A stretch of DNA of 55,393 nt, taken from Microcaldota archaeon (GTDB lineage Archaea; Micrarchaeota; Micrarchaeia; Micrarchaeales; CABMGC01). The stretch is from contig JAJYWY010000031.1 of NCBI GenBank assembly GCA_021791245.1, positions 1 through 55,393 of the forward strand, given 5' to 3'. Every line of letters begins with the position of its first letter. Position 1 is the first letter of the stretch. Below, in pieces: positions 42,891 through 50,657 of this stretch. The notes beneath the pieces were generated by a model. It did not search any database. It was not told the origin of the DNA and was given only the letters and a program-made list of their open reading frames with translations. A program made the position numbers and the translations under genes.

Positions 42891-42927
42891 AAACTCGCAA
42901 ATGCCTTCAAATAAAGGATAGGCGCAA

Positions 42928-42977
42928 TTACGAGATCAGCTTCTCTACTCCAGGGAATGCAGCGAGCGCATTCTCCT
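42928..42977 (-). repeat. Duplicated secY 3' end (distal copy)
   Basis: These 50 bp match the last 50 bp of secY (43481-43530) at 47 positions, in the same orientation. Read on the minus strand they encode ENALAAFPGVEKLIS plus a TAA stop, exactly the SecY C-terminus. All three differences are at third codon positions and silent. The copy bounds a segment of about 500 bp that holds the DUF2283 and DUF4258 genes. Confidence 0.9.
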
Positions 42978-42980
42978 TGG

Positions 42981-43196
42981 TTAATTGTAGGCGTAAGCTT
43001 TCTCCTTCTTTTTATTAAGCACGACTTCAAGAATATCTGATATTGCCTTACTGGCATCAAGTATTTCTATTTCTATTGGGGTTCCGCGTTTATTATAATG
43101 TGTTATGATGTTTCCTTTTTGCTCTCCGAAATCAGGCTTGCCTCTGCTAAGCTCTATTAGAAGTATGTCTGTTTTTGGATCGTACCTATATTTCAT
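42981..43196 (-). CDS. DUF2283 protein, antitoxin-like
   Basis: A 71-residue protein starting at ATG 43196 (MKYRYDPKTDILLIELSRGK); a GTG at 43205 is the alternative. It has the DUF2283 pattern: YDPKTDILLIELS, a middle strand GNIITHYNKRGTPIEIEILDAS and a short basic end (LNKKKEKAYAYN). DUF2283 genes are often paired with DUF4258 toxin-like genes, as here. It stops 4 bases after the duplicated secY end. Probably the immunity or antitoxin part of a pair whose partner is broken. Confidence 0.85.
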   Translation of the reverse strand: MKYRYDPKTDILLIELSRGKPDFGEQKGNIITHYNKRGTPIEIEILDASKAISDILEVVLNKKKEKAYAYN

Positions 43197-43245
43197 ACCT
43201 TTCACTCTTTGCCTTATACACTGTTATGATTATACTTCTTCTTAT

Positions 43246-43433
43246 TTATTTGTGTTCTTCGACGATTACTCTAACCACGTAACCATTCACACTCTCTTTT
43301 GATATATCTTCCTGGAACTATGGCCTTCGGCTATGCTCGTGGGAGTTGCTATTGCCTCTTTTACTAGCAGTTCAGAAATTTCGTATTTCTTCATCCTCTC
43401 CTTTGCATGTTGGGTTATTTCAATCTCCGCCAT
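43246..43433 (-). pseudogene. DUF4258 (RelE-like toxin) gene, frameshifted
   Basis: From ATG 43433 the frame reads MAEIEITQHAKERMKKYEI, LVKEAIATPTSIAEGHSSRK and stops after YQKRV at 43287 (48 residues). The next frame continues with NGYVVRVIVEEHK to a stop at 43246. Removing one GT from GTGTG restores a continuous domain of about 62 residues. ITQHAKERM is the DUF4258 signature. This looks like a two-base slippage, so the toxin should be inactive. The DUF2283 gene follows 49 bp later on the same strand. Confidence 0.75.
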
Positions 43434-43480
43434 GAGATAATTAATCAGACAAAAGCTAAATTACTTCTGAGTGCAGAAGC

Positions 43481-43530
43481 TTATGAAATCAGCTTCTCTA
43501 CTCCTGGGAATGCAGCGAGCGCATTCTCCT
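43481..43530 (-). repeat. Duplicated secY 3' end (copy within secY)
   Basis: The last 50 bp of secY, including its TAA stop, are the proximal partner of the copy at 42928-42977. The two copies are direct repeats separated by 503 bp. Sequence homology ends at the same codon (Glu before ENALA) in both, after which Gln replaces Lys. Confidence 0.9.
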
Positions 43531-44956
43531 GCTCCAGCTGCTTATAGACCATGTAGATTATGCCTACCAGAAGCATTATTCCTATTCCGCTGCCTATTGC
43601 GCCTGTTATCGTGGCCATTGCAGCCAGGAAGCCGACTATTAGGCTGCCAAGGGTTATTATCGATGGGATGTATTTGCTTAGCACGTTCTCCACTGTCCTT
43701 GGATCCCTCCTGAATCCAGGTATCTGCCACCCTACGTCTCCGAGCTGAGCAGCAAGAGACTTTGCGTCCTGCCCTGCCATGGTCGTCCAGAACTTTCCGA
43801 ATATAACGCAGAGCAGCATGAGCGAGAGCGTAAATGTTATCACATGCACCCATTCCGGAAGATAGAATACGCCTCCGAAAGGCGAGTACATCGTTATCTG
43901 GCTAGTCATTATATAAGTGAAATACTGGCTGTATCCTCCTATTGCGCCGGAGGCCGCATATGCAGATGAATATGGAAGCGGAAAGTTAGGTGAGATAAGG
44001 TAAAGGAGGCCTCCGGAAAGCGCATATGTAGTTCCTGCAGGGGTGTAGCTCCCTATGAACCTGATGATGCTTGCGCCTGCACCTGCGTAAGTAGCGGTCA
44101 TTGTGAACAGTAGGGACAGATTAAGGACGAGCGCAGTTGCAAGCACTACGGGCAGCACGCTTACGTAAAGCAGGGGGATTGGCAGCCTGCCCCCGATTCC
44201 GCGGAGCTGGCTGAACACCAATGGTATCTCTAGATTTGTTTCATAAAGATATATTGCTATAAGCAGTATTATTATCGCGAAGAAGAGAGGGCCGAATGCA
44301 AGTATGGCGTTCGGTATTGCAGCTGCGCCTCTTCCGCCTATCGCTGCCATAGCTTCTGGAAGCAGTATCCCGAAAGTTCCCCCTATTATCGAGAATGCAA
44401 CATTGCCAACTATGAACATGTTTATTCCCGATGTTATTCCATACTTGCTCATCATCTCGTCAAGGTATATTATCGCGAGAGCGCCCAAGAACAGCTCGAA
44501 GACAACTATTCCGAATAAGTTTGGGCTGAGAAGTGTGACCTGGCCGGTAGCCGTGAATATATATGCCTCTATGGCAGCTATGACTATTGCCACAAGCTTC
44601 TGCATGCCCTGCATCCTTGACCTGTCCTCGGGATTGTTCTGGTCTATCTTTATTATGTCAGCGCCGCTTAGGAAGCTGAATACTATGCCTGCGACCACTA
44701 TTGGAGAAATTCCGACTGTTATAAGCGTGCCTATCCTTGCCGCAAATACTATGCTGATGAGCTGCAGCGCTGCCTGGCTCGCCACTGCAGTGTTTACTCC
44801 TGCGGCAGGAACGCTGAAGAGCACGAAGTATACTGCCATGATTATGGCAGTCCATTTTACCTTCTCCTTTATAGACAGGGGGCCGTTGGGTTTCTTTATG
44901 CCTGGAAGTACTGATAGGATTGGATCCATGCTAGATAATGAGACCATCGGCACCAT
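43481..44956 (-). CDS. secY: Protein translocase subunit SecY
   Basis: A 491-residue ten-span membrane protein, core of the SecYE-beta protein channel. It starts MVPMVSLSSMDPILSVLP (the ATG at 44929, MDPILS, may be the real start) and has the plug and lateral gate region after KEKVKWTAIIMAVYFVLFSV, ISPIVVAGIVFSFLSGAD, and late helices such as MLLCVIFGKFWTTMAGQ. It ends ENALAAFPGVEKLIS. Its stop codon lies at 43481, and its last 50 bp are repeated at 42928. It follows a V4R gene with no gap. Confidence 0.93.
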   Translation of the reverse strand: MVPMVSLSSMDPILSVLPGIKKPNGPLSIKEKVKWTAIIMAVYFVLFSVPAAGVNTAVASQAALQLISIVFAARIGTLITVGISPIVVAGIVFSFLSGADIIKIDQNNPEDRSRMQGMQKLVAIVIAAIEAYIFTATGQVTLLSPNLFGIVVFELFLGALAIIYLDEMMSKYGITSGINMFIVGNVAFSIIGGTFGILLPEAMAAIGGRGAAAIPNAILAFGPLFFAIIILLIAIYLYETNLEIPLVFSQLRGIGGRLPIPLLYVSVLPVVLATALVLNLSLLFTMTATYAGAGASIIRFIGSYTPAGTTYALSGGLLYLISPNFPLPYSSAYAASGAIGGYSQYFTYIMTSQITMYSPFGGVFYLPEWVHVITFTLSLMLLCVIFGKFWTTMAGQDAKSLAAQLGDVGWQIPGFRRDPRTVENVLSKYIPSIITLGSLIVGFLAAMATITGAIGSGIGIMLLVGIIYMVYKQLEQENALAAFPGVEKLIS

Positions 44957-46000
44957 CTACTTGATTTTTCTCTTTGGTATTTTTATGGAAAGTATATATC
45001 TATTTCTCTTGCCCAGCGATATTCCTGCAAGCACCTGCCTGTCAGTCATTGTTGTCGCAAGACCCTGGAAGAACGCCTTTGCAATATTTGCATTTCCCAT
45101 GCTAGACGCCTCCTCGGAGATGCGCATTGCGATTGCAGTAAAGCTTGCGCCCTTCTTCATTGTTATTTTCTCTATGCCGAAAACAGGGGACAGCTTGCCT
45201 GCCAGCAGGAATAGGTCTGCATTTGAAACCATGTGCGCAGTCTCTGATCCTGCCAGGTATGCCATCCTGGGCAGCTCTTCCGATATCTTTGCTTCATAAA
45301 GGGGCGATGAGAATATGGAGAAGTATTCTTGGGATATGCGCGAAGAGCCTGTATGCGAAAGCAATGCATTCTCAGAGAATAGCATTGGGAACTCCGATAG
45401 TTTTGCTTTTCCATCCCCTGCTTCGTAATGCGCTGCCCCATGCTCAGAGATGAACTGGCATGCCTCGTCGCCATTGCATATGCATTTGACCTCGCTGGTC
45501 GAAACTCCCTTTCCAAGCATGCCTGAAAGGTAGCCGGATATGAGCGCAGCCTCAAAGAAATGCACCTTTGAGGATATCCCAGAAAGCGCATTGCGCCTCT
45601 CAAAGGAGCTTATTATTGTGCGTGATTCGGAAGAATGGTATGTGACTTCCCCCATGCCACCGTTGGAAAGCATGTTGAAGAGCTTCTCCGGGCTTCCATT
45701 CCTGTGTATATCGTATGCCTCTCTGCCAATGCTGAACGCCTTGGCCGAAGCCATCTTCCTTAAGTTGAATGACAGAAGATAAAGCAGCTCGGGAAAAAGC
45801 AGCGCCTTCCTTGTAAGCCCTTTCCCGTATGCGAACTCCGATGCGTTATACGAAAGGATGTTGTCCAGGTCGTTTCCTTTTTTGTGCTTCTTTGATGTTA
45901 TGCCTACCTTTCCTTTCCTCTGCGTGCCCTTTATCATGTATATGTATGCATCTTTTTTGGATTTTGCGCCGGCTTTTTTCGCAACCCTGCTGTTTGTCAT
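44957..46000 (-). CDS. V4R-domain protein
   Basis: A 347-residue soluble protein. Residues about 60-205 show the V4R (4-vinyl reductase) domain: FNLRKMASAKAFSIGREAY, then HFFEAALISGYLSGMLGKGV and CICNGDEACQFISEH with the two conserved cysteines. V4R domains bind small molecules and metals in sensory or enzyme-accessory proteins. The first 55 residues are Lys-rich (VAKKAGAKSKKDAY) and the last part helical with a basic end. It is directly upstream of secY (stop and start touch) and overlaps the preceding gene by 4 bp. A ligand is not known. Confidence 0.75.
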   Translation of the reverse strand: MTNSRVAKKAGAKSKKDAYIYMIKGTQRKGKVGITSKKHKKGNDLDNILSYNASEFAYGKGLTRKALLFPELLYLLSFNLRKMASAKAFSIGREAYDIHRNGSPEKLFNMLSNGGMGEVTYHSSESRTIISSFERRNALSGISSKVHFFEAALISGYLSGMLGKGVSTSEVKCICNGDEACQFISEHGAAHYEAGDGKAKLSEFPMLFSENALLSHTGSSRISQEYFSIFSSPLYEAKISEELPRMAYLAGSETAHMVSNADLFLLAGKLSPVFGIEKITMKKGASFTAIAMRISEEASSMGNANIAKAFFQGLATTMTDRQVLAGISLGKRNRYILSIKIPKRKIK

Positions 46001-46527
46001 TTCTTTCCCGTATGTTTCCTTTTCTTAATGTATATAGAATTATTCTTTATCACGCATTTCGAAGATATTTGCTTTGTGTTATAGAATATGAAGAACGTGT
46101 TCAGGAGTATAAGAAGCGAGAAGATTAGCGTCTGGTTGTTGTCCACGGAGTAAAGCACATTGCTTACGGATAGAGTATTTAGCCCCAGGGTATACATTAT
46201 GGTTGCTATTATTGGCGCCTGGCATCCGCATCCTGCTACTATTCCGCCCAACATTGTGCTCACCAGGCTGAAACTGCCGTATATATCATTCTTTATGTTT
46301 GCGAAGTTGAAGTTTACCAGGAATACTGTAACTGTAATCAGCACTGCAGAAGTGAATGTAAGCAGGTATGTGAGATATGCGACATTCATTGGCTGCGATA
46401 CTACCGGCCCGCTGCTTAGGGCTATGTTGCTGAATATTATATAATAGACTATGAGCGATGCAATAAGCAATAGTAGGTATTTTGGCTTTGTCAGTATGTA
46501 GATCAGCATCTGCGTTACGTTCTGCAT
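45997..46527 (-). CDS. Membrane protein with CGC motif, four to five spans
   Basis: A 176-residue protein with hydrophobic segments LLLLIASLIVYYIIF, LTYLLTFTSAVLITVTVFL, then STMLGGIVAGCGCQAPIIATI and LIFSLLILLNTFFIFY, and a strongly basic tail (KKRKHTGKK). The motif GCGCQAP sits within a membrane helix and suggests a redox or metal role. It lies directly after the DUF929 thioredoxin-like gene (4 bp gap) and overlaps the V4R gene, hinting at partnership with DUF929 as electron or thiol relay. Family not recognised. Confidence 0.65.
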   Translation of the reverse strand: MQNVTQMLIYILTKPKYLLLLIASLIVYYIIFSNIALSSGPVVSQPMNVAYLTYLLTFTSAVLITVTVFLVNFNFANIKNDIYGSFSLVSTMLGGIVAGCGCQAPIIATIMYTLGLNTLSVSNVLYSVDNNQTLIFSLLILLNTFFIFYNTKQISSKCVIKNNSIYIKKRKHTGKK

Positions 46528-46531
46528 TGTG

Positions 46532-47563
46532 TCACACGTAATGGTTCTGCGCTATTATCTGCTTTATTGCAGGAAGGCTGCATACAGGAGCTGCGTTGTT
46601 TATCGAAGGGCATAACATAGCTATGTAAAGGTCTGCGGCAGCGTATTCAGTCCATCCAAACTGATCATTTGGAGCTGCAAACTCGGACAGTATCTGCGCA
46701 TGCGTCATATGTGCTATCTCAAGATTTGATGCTGATGTTGGAGTCGTGTTCCCGAAATCTATGGCATCAGCTCCTCCCACCTGGTTATCGCCCCAGATTG
46801 TATAAGGGGTGCCCTGGAAGCTGTTAAGCTTCAGTATGAGCGAAAATGCGTTCTCGTACGTAACGTTTCCTGTGGCGTTTACCTCCTGCTGTATTGTGGA
46901 GAGAGGCTGGAGCGAAAAGCCTCCGGTTATTGGCCCTGTATCCTCAAATGCTATGAAGTTAATGTATTTGCTTTGATAATGCGCACCTGTATCGAGAGTA
47001 GAGATGTTGTAGTTGTCCTGCGACCAGTATATCGTCGGCACGTCACCATCGCCAAATGAGCTGTATCCTTTGTAGAGCGCGGTAAAGTTTCCGAACCTGC
47101 TCAGCGCAAGCGCCATGGCCCACCTGTTCTCTCCGCAGAAGATGCACGTTATGCTTCCAAGATATATTACAGAAGGCTTGCCGTTTGCATAGAATGCAGA
47201 TACGTTGACCGTCTGTGCGCCTACTTCATTGACAAGGGAATGGTTCAGGTACATCATGCCAGCTTTCTCAAAGTACTGCAGAGGTGCATTGTTTATTACG
47301 CCAAGCTGGGTTTCGTTGAATGGCTGGTCTATTCCTGCAAGAGTCTGAGGCGTCTGTGCTGCAGAGACTTGCGTAGACGAACTAACATTATGTATGATTG
47401 ATGTGACGTTATTCAACTCAAGATTCAGGTTGGATATGCTTGCAAGGGAATATGCCCCTATTAATATCCCGATTATGCCTATTACTAAAGCTACGGAAGA
47501 TATTATCTTGAACATTCTTATCTTATCAGAGAATTCCTTCTTTGCGGATGATGCCTTCGCCAT
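46532..47563 (-). CDS. DUF929 membrane-anchored thioredoxin-like protein
   Basis: A 343-residue protein with one N-terminal membrane helix (IISSVALVIGIIGILIGAYSL) and an external domain. VIYLGSITCIFCGENRWAMAL carries a CxxC (CIFC) in the position of the thioredoxin active site, and ALSRFGNFTALYKGYSS follows, as in the archaeal DUF929 family. Many N-glycosylation sequons fit an outer location. It probably handles disulfides of exported proteins, and its neighbour with a CGC membrane motif could re-oxidise or reduce it. That link is inference. Confidence 0.82.
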   Translation of the reverse strand: MAKASSAKKEFSDKIRMFKIISSVALVIGIIGILIGAYSLASISNLNLELNNVTSIIHNVSSSTQVSAAQTPQTLAGIDQPFNETQLGVINNAPLQYFEKAGMMYLNHSLVNEVGAQTVNVSAFYANGKPSVIYLGSITCIFCGENRWAMALALSRFGNFTALYKGYSSFGDGDVPTIYWSQDNYNISTLDTGAHYQSKYINFIAFEDTGPITGGFSLQPLSTIQQEVNATGNVTYENAFSLILKLNSFQGTPYTIWGDNQVGGADAIDFGNTTPTSASNLEIAHMTHAQILSEFAAPNDQFGWTEYAAADLYIAMLCPSINNAAPVCSLPAIKQIIAQNHYV

Positions 47564-47705
47564 AAGAAAATGTTGATATTATAAGTATATATTTGTTTCT
47601 GAACGGTTGGCTTTGTGGTGGCGCATTTTCAAAATTAAAAATTTGGATGGTTATACTTTGCCACGTGATGCCGCCCTTATAGTCGGCCTTCAATGGCAAC
47701 CGGCT

Positions 47706-47890
47706 TCAGGAAAGCCTTATATCGTCTCCGCATGATTGGCTTATCGGATGCCCTCCTGCAGCTCTGCCGATTATATTCTGCAGGGCATTGATATCGCCGT
47801 CAATTACGCCATTAAAATTTACATGCCTTGCAATGAATTTGTATTCCGCCAATAAATGGGTGCTGAGGTTTACGCCCACATATAGATCGG
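47706..47890 (-). pseudogene. TnpB-like C-terminal relic, frameshifted
   Basis: Minus-strand translation gives CGRKPQHPFIGGIQIHCKACKF, then a stop; deleting one T of a TTTT run joins it to NGVIDGDINALQNIIGRAAGGHP and a stop at 47706. The pairs CxxC-like and the D-x-D-x-N-A pattern (GVIDGDINALQNI) match the zinc ribbon and third RuvC motif of IS605 TnpB proteins. The rest of the gene is absent, displaced by the tatD promoter region. So an IS605-type element once stood here. Confidence 0.5.
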
Positions 47891-47943
47891 ACTATTTTGC
47901 AATATGGTATTTTTACGCAATTGCGGCATGTGGTGCTGCCATA

Positions 47944-47960
47944 AATTATAATATATTTAA
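47944..47960 (+). promoter_or_regulatory. Probable TATA box of tatD
   Basis: attataatatatttaat is centred about 25 bases before the tatD ATG at 47977. This spacing indicates a leaderless transcript, and no Shine-Dalgarno is present. Confidence 0.4.
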
Positions 47961-47976
47961 TTAGGCATATATTATC

Positions 47977-48738
47977 ATGCAGGTATCTGAAACCGTCATG
48001 CATACAGAACAGGAATACCCTGAAGTGGCCGATGCACATTGCCACCTGAACCTATTTGAAGATCCTGAAAGGATTATAAGGGAGGCGACAGAGCGAAACG
48101 TTGCTTTCATGGTTACTGCGGGAGGGAGCAATAAAGACAATCTTGGAGCGCTTGGGATGTCATCATTTGACAATGTATTTGCAGTAGTTGGAATAGACCC
48201 CAGTTTTGCAGCCAAGGAATCCGAACATATAGCAGAGCTGGATAATATGCTTAGGATAAGCAACAAAGTTGTCGGAATAGGGGAGATAGGGCTTGACAAG
48301 AAGGTTGCGAGGAATGCAAAGGAATACGAACTGCAGAAGAAAGCATTCCTTATGCAGATAGAGCTTGCAAAGAACATGGATGTGCCTATAGTGGTGCATG
48401 CAAGGAATGCGATAGCAGATGTGCTTGATATCCTTGAGAAGAGCAGGGTCGAGAGGGCGATGCTGCATTTCTTCGAGGGGAGCATTGAAGATGCAAAGAG
48501 GGCGGAGAGGCTGGGCTTTCTTATATCGATACCCCCCTTGGACTCAAAGAAGAGGGAGAGGGCAGTAAAGGCAGTCGGCATACAGAGCATAGTGGCTGAG
48601 ACCGATGCCCCGGTAGCAGGGCTGCGGCCCATAGATGTGGTGAAATCCGTTGGCATTATTGCAAAGGCGAAGAATATTGCGTTTGCAGAAGCTGCATTTG
48701 CAATAACGGAGAACATAAGAAAGTTCTTTTATATATAG
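47977..48738 (+). CDS. tatD: TatD-family metal-dependent DNase
   Basis: A 253-residue TIM-barrel hydrolase. Metal ligands are visible in order: His-x-His in VADAHCHLNLF, Glu in GIGEIGLDK, His in PIVVHARNA, His in AMLHFFEG and Asp in AETDAPVAG. It acts on DNA ends (3'-5' exonuclease in bacteria) and perhaps in DNA repair or turnover. Complete, single-gene unit; it ends 18 bp before tRNA-Arg. Confidence 0.92.
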   Translation: MQVSETVMHTEQEYPEVADAHCHLNLFEDPERIIREATERNVAFMVTAGGSNKDNLGALGMSSFDNVFAVVGIDPSFAAKESEHIAELDNMLRISNKVVGIGEIGLDKKVARNAKEYELQKKAFLMQIELAKNMDVPIVVHARNAIADVLDILEKSRVERAMLHFFEGSIEDAKRAERLGFLISIPPLDSKKRERAVKAVGIQSIVAETDAPVAGLRPIDVVKSVGIIAKAKNIAFAEAAFAITENIRKFFYI

Positions 48739-48756
48739 TGTACAGATATTTACGCT

Positions 48757-48872
48757 GGGCCCGTAGCTCAGCTTGGATAGAGCGGTAGCCTTCTAAGCTA
48801 AAGGTCGCGGGTTCAAATAGACTTCCGAGAGATAATTTTAACAGGGAAGTCTTGGAAATCCCGCCGGGCCCG
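48757..48872 (+). tRNA. tRNA-Arg (TCT) with 41-bp intron in the T loop
   Basis: GGGCCCG pairs with CGGGCCC, discriminator G at 48872. The D stem is GCTC/GAGC, and the anticodon loop CTTCTAA has anticodon TCT; the first pair of the anticodon stem is mismatched (G-A). T stem GCGGG is at 48807-48811 and CCCGC at 48860-48864. Between them stand 48 bases instead of 7. Removing 41 bases restores TTCAAAT. The repeated aaat at 48815-48818 and 48856-48859 leaves the exact cut ambiguous by up to 4 bases. Inside the intron GACTTCC (48820-48826) pairs with GGAAGTC (48845-48851), as in a bulge-helix-bulge substrate for tRNA endonuclease. Confidence 0.9.
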
Positions 48873-48894
48873 CTCAATGATACAGGTGAATAGA

Positions 48895-49155
48895 ATGGAC
48901 AACAAGGAATTCGACGAGATAATAGACAACGTGAAGAGCCAGATAGAAACCCTGCTTAACGATAATACAGTTCCAAGGAACGTTAAGACAGCGCTTGACG
49001 AGGCTAAGAAGGTGCTTGAGGGCAATGACGAATATGCGGTAAGGGCGAGCACTGCAACCTACAAGATAGACGAAATAAGCAATGACATAAACCTGCCACC
49101 GTACGGAAGAACCGTAATATGGAACATACTCAGCATGCTGGAATCGATAAAGTAG
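48895..49155 (+). CDS. UPF0147 family protein
   Basis: An 86-residue helical protein beginning MDNKEFDEIIDNVKSQIE. TVPRNVKTALDEAKKVL, then TATYKIDEISNDINLPPYGRT and VIWNILSMLESI match the archaeal UPF0147 family, whose function is unknown. ATG 48895 is preceded by AGGTGA. The gene starts 22 bp after the tRNA-Arg. Confidence 0.9.
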   Translation: MDNKEFDEIIDNVKSQIETLLNDNTVPRNVKTALDEAKKVLEGNDEYAVRASTATYKIDEISNDINLPPYGRTVIWNILSMLESIK

Positions 49156-49255
49156 CCATGAAGCAAACAAGACTGGAAAGGCATGATATTAAAAGCATCC
49201 GCGCTTTTGCCGGTTTTCAGATATGGTTTATAACCTTTCACTCAGTATCTTTCTC

Positions 49256-49615
49256 ATGGCAAACGCTTACATAGACCTGATTGTATTTGCTATAGTAGCG
49301 GCTATGGTGCCTATAGGGATGCTTCTCGTATCGAGGCTGCTGAGCAGGAAGATGAAGAGGAACGACATTCTTTTGGACAATTACGAGAGCGCCGAGATGC
49401 CGATAGGCGATGTGAAGGATATAACCAATGACTATCTATATTACTTCCCCATCTTCATTGCGTTCGAGTTGCTGATAGTTGCACTGATATTCTGGTCTTT
49501 CGTGTACAGCGGAATAGGCATATACTTCAGCGCTGCTGTGATGCTCATGCTGATACTCGGGACTATAGCGACTTTCATATCGCTGAAATTCATGGAAAGG
49601 GATTACAATGAATAG
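49256..49615 (+). CDS. nuoA: NADH-quinone oxidoreductase subunit A
   Basis: A 119-residue membrane subunit of complex I-type enzymes, with three helices. The start at ATG 49256 (MANAYIDLIVFAIVAAMVP) is preferred to an earlier frame start. YESAEMPIGDVKDITNDYLYYF is the conserved loop of NuoA, though the acidic pattern after it (IFIAFELLIVALIFW) has Glu where many have FDxE. It binds the quinone-module interface with NuoH and NuoJ. The end overlaps nuoH by 8 bp. Confidence 0.88.
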   Translation: MANAYIDLIVFAIVAAMVPIGMLLVSRLLSRKMKRNDILLDNYESAEMPIGDVKDITNDYLYYFPIFIAFELLIVALIFWSFVYSGIGIYFSAAVMLMLILGTIATFISLKFMERDYNE

Positions 49616-50648
49616 CTATGTTTCGGAGGTAATATCAAATTTCGCCTTGCATTACGGTTTAAACGGCGTGCTTAACGAGATCGCCACTGCGATAATTTTT
49701 GCGGTGCTTGTATTAATACTCATATCTGCATTCGACTACATGTACGGATGGTTTGAAAGAAAGGTGATGGCAAAGGCGCAGCTGAGGCATGGTCCTAATG
49801 TAGTCGGAAAATACGGCATACTGCAGAACCTTGCGGACATAGTAAAACTCCTTGCCAAGGAGAACATTGTCCCGAAGAATGCAAACAAGTACCTTTTTCT
49901 TTTTAGCGTTCCGCTCATGCTTGCATTGCTGATATTCATAGAGGAGATGCTGCCTTTAAGCCCAAACTTCTACGGAGTTGACCTTTCCATAGGTCTCCTT
50001 GTTGTATTCGTGCTCATTTCCTTCACGCCCCTCATATTATTCATAGCAGGATGGGCAAGCGGAAACAAGTTCGGGTCGATAAGCGCTGACAGGTCTGTTA
50101 TGATGCTTATAAGCTACGAGCTTCCGATGTTCCTCGTCATGGCAAGCGTGGCTGTGGCTGCAGGCAGTTATAACCTCATGCAAATAGTCAACGCGCAGTC
50201 CTCGCTTCCATTTGCGCTCCTTCTTCCTGTAGGCTTCATGGTATTTTTTATAGTAATGCTTGCAGAATTCGAGAGGCCGCCGTTCGATATAAGGGAAGCG
50301 GATTCGGAGCTAATCGCAGGATGGCTTACAGACGCATCCTCTCCGTTCTATTCCATAGCTCTCTTTATAGATTATACAAGGGTGCTTCTTGGAAGCATTA
50401 TAATAACACTATTGTTTCTGGGGGGATGGATAGGGCCATTCTCGTTTCCTTTCTCCGGATTTGCATGGCTCATTGCAAAGGTAATACTTGTGGCTTTGTT
50501 CCTGATAGTGATCAGGGTTACCATGATAAGAATGAGGATAGACAAACTTCTTAGATTTGGATGGACGATAATGCTGCCACTTGCAGTGGTGAACCTCTTA
50601 TGGGCGTTTGCGCTTGTGAGCGGCTACCTTCCTGCTTTGGGCATATGA
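49608..50648 (+). CDS. nuoH: NADH-quinone oxidoreductase subunit H
   Basis: A 346-residue, eight-span subunit, at the quinone entry site. ERKVMAKAQLRHGPNVVGKYG, LQNLADIVKLLAKENI, FGSISADRSVMMLISYELPM and AEFERPPFDIREADSELIAGW are the family's conserved loops, with the quinone-site glutamates and arginines intact. It passes conformational change to the proton pumps. It overlaps nuoA and is followed by nuoJ after 9 bp. Confidence 0.94.
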   Translation: MNSYVSEVISNFALHYGLNGVLNEIATAIIFAVLVLILISAFDYMYGWFERKVMAKAQLRHGPNVVGKYGILQNLADIVKLLAKENIVPKNANKYLFLFSVPLMLALLIFIEEMLPLSPNFYGVDLSIGLLVVFVLISFTPLILFIAGWASGNKFGSISADRSVMMLISYELPMFLVMASVAVAAGSYNLMQIVNAQSSLPFALLLPVGFMVFFIVMLAEFERPPFDIREADSELIAGWLTDASSPFYSIALFIDYTRVLLGSIIITLLFLGGWIGPFSFPFSGFAWLIAKVILVALFLIVIRVTMIRMRIDKLLRFGWTIMLPLAVVNLLWAFALVSGYLPALGI

Positions 50649-50657
50649 GGTGATCGC

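Larger units (their letters stand above)
47564..47976. other. Intergenic stretch holding a transposase relic and promoters
   Basis: About 410 bases between the DUF929 gene (minus) and tatD (plus). The minus strand of 47706-47890 holds a decayed TnpB-like C-terminal end. The DUF929 promoter should lie near 47575-47610, where A/T-rich DNA stands, and the tatD promoter at 47944-47960. Nothing else was recognised between 47611 and 47705. Confidence 0.5.

Noticed and set aside
44304-45299. 331-residue plus-strand frame across secY and the V4R gene
   Set aside because: It crosses the border of two real minus-strand genes and reads as hydrophobic antisense sequence.
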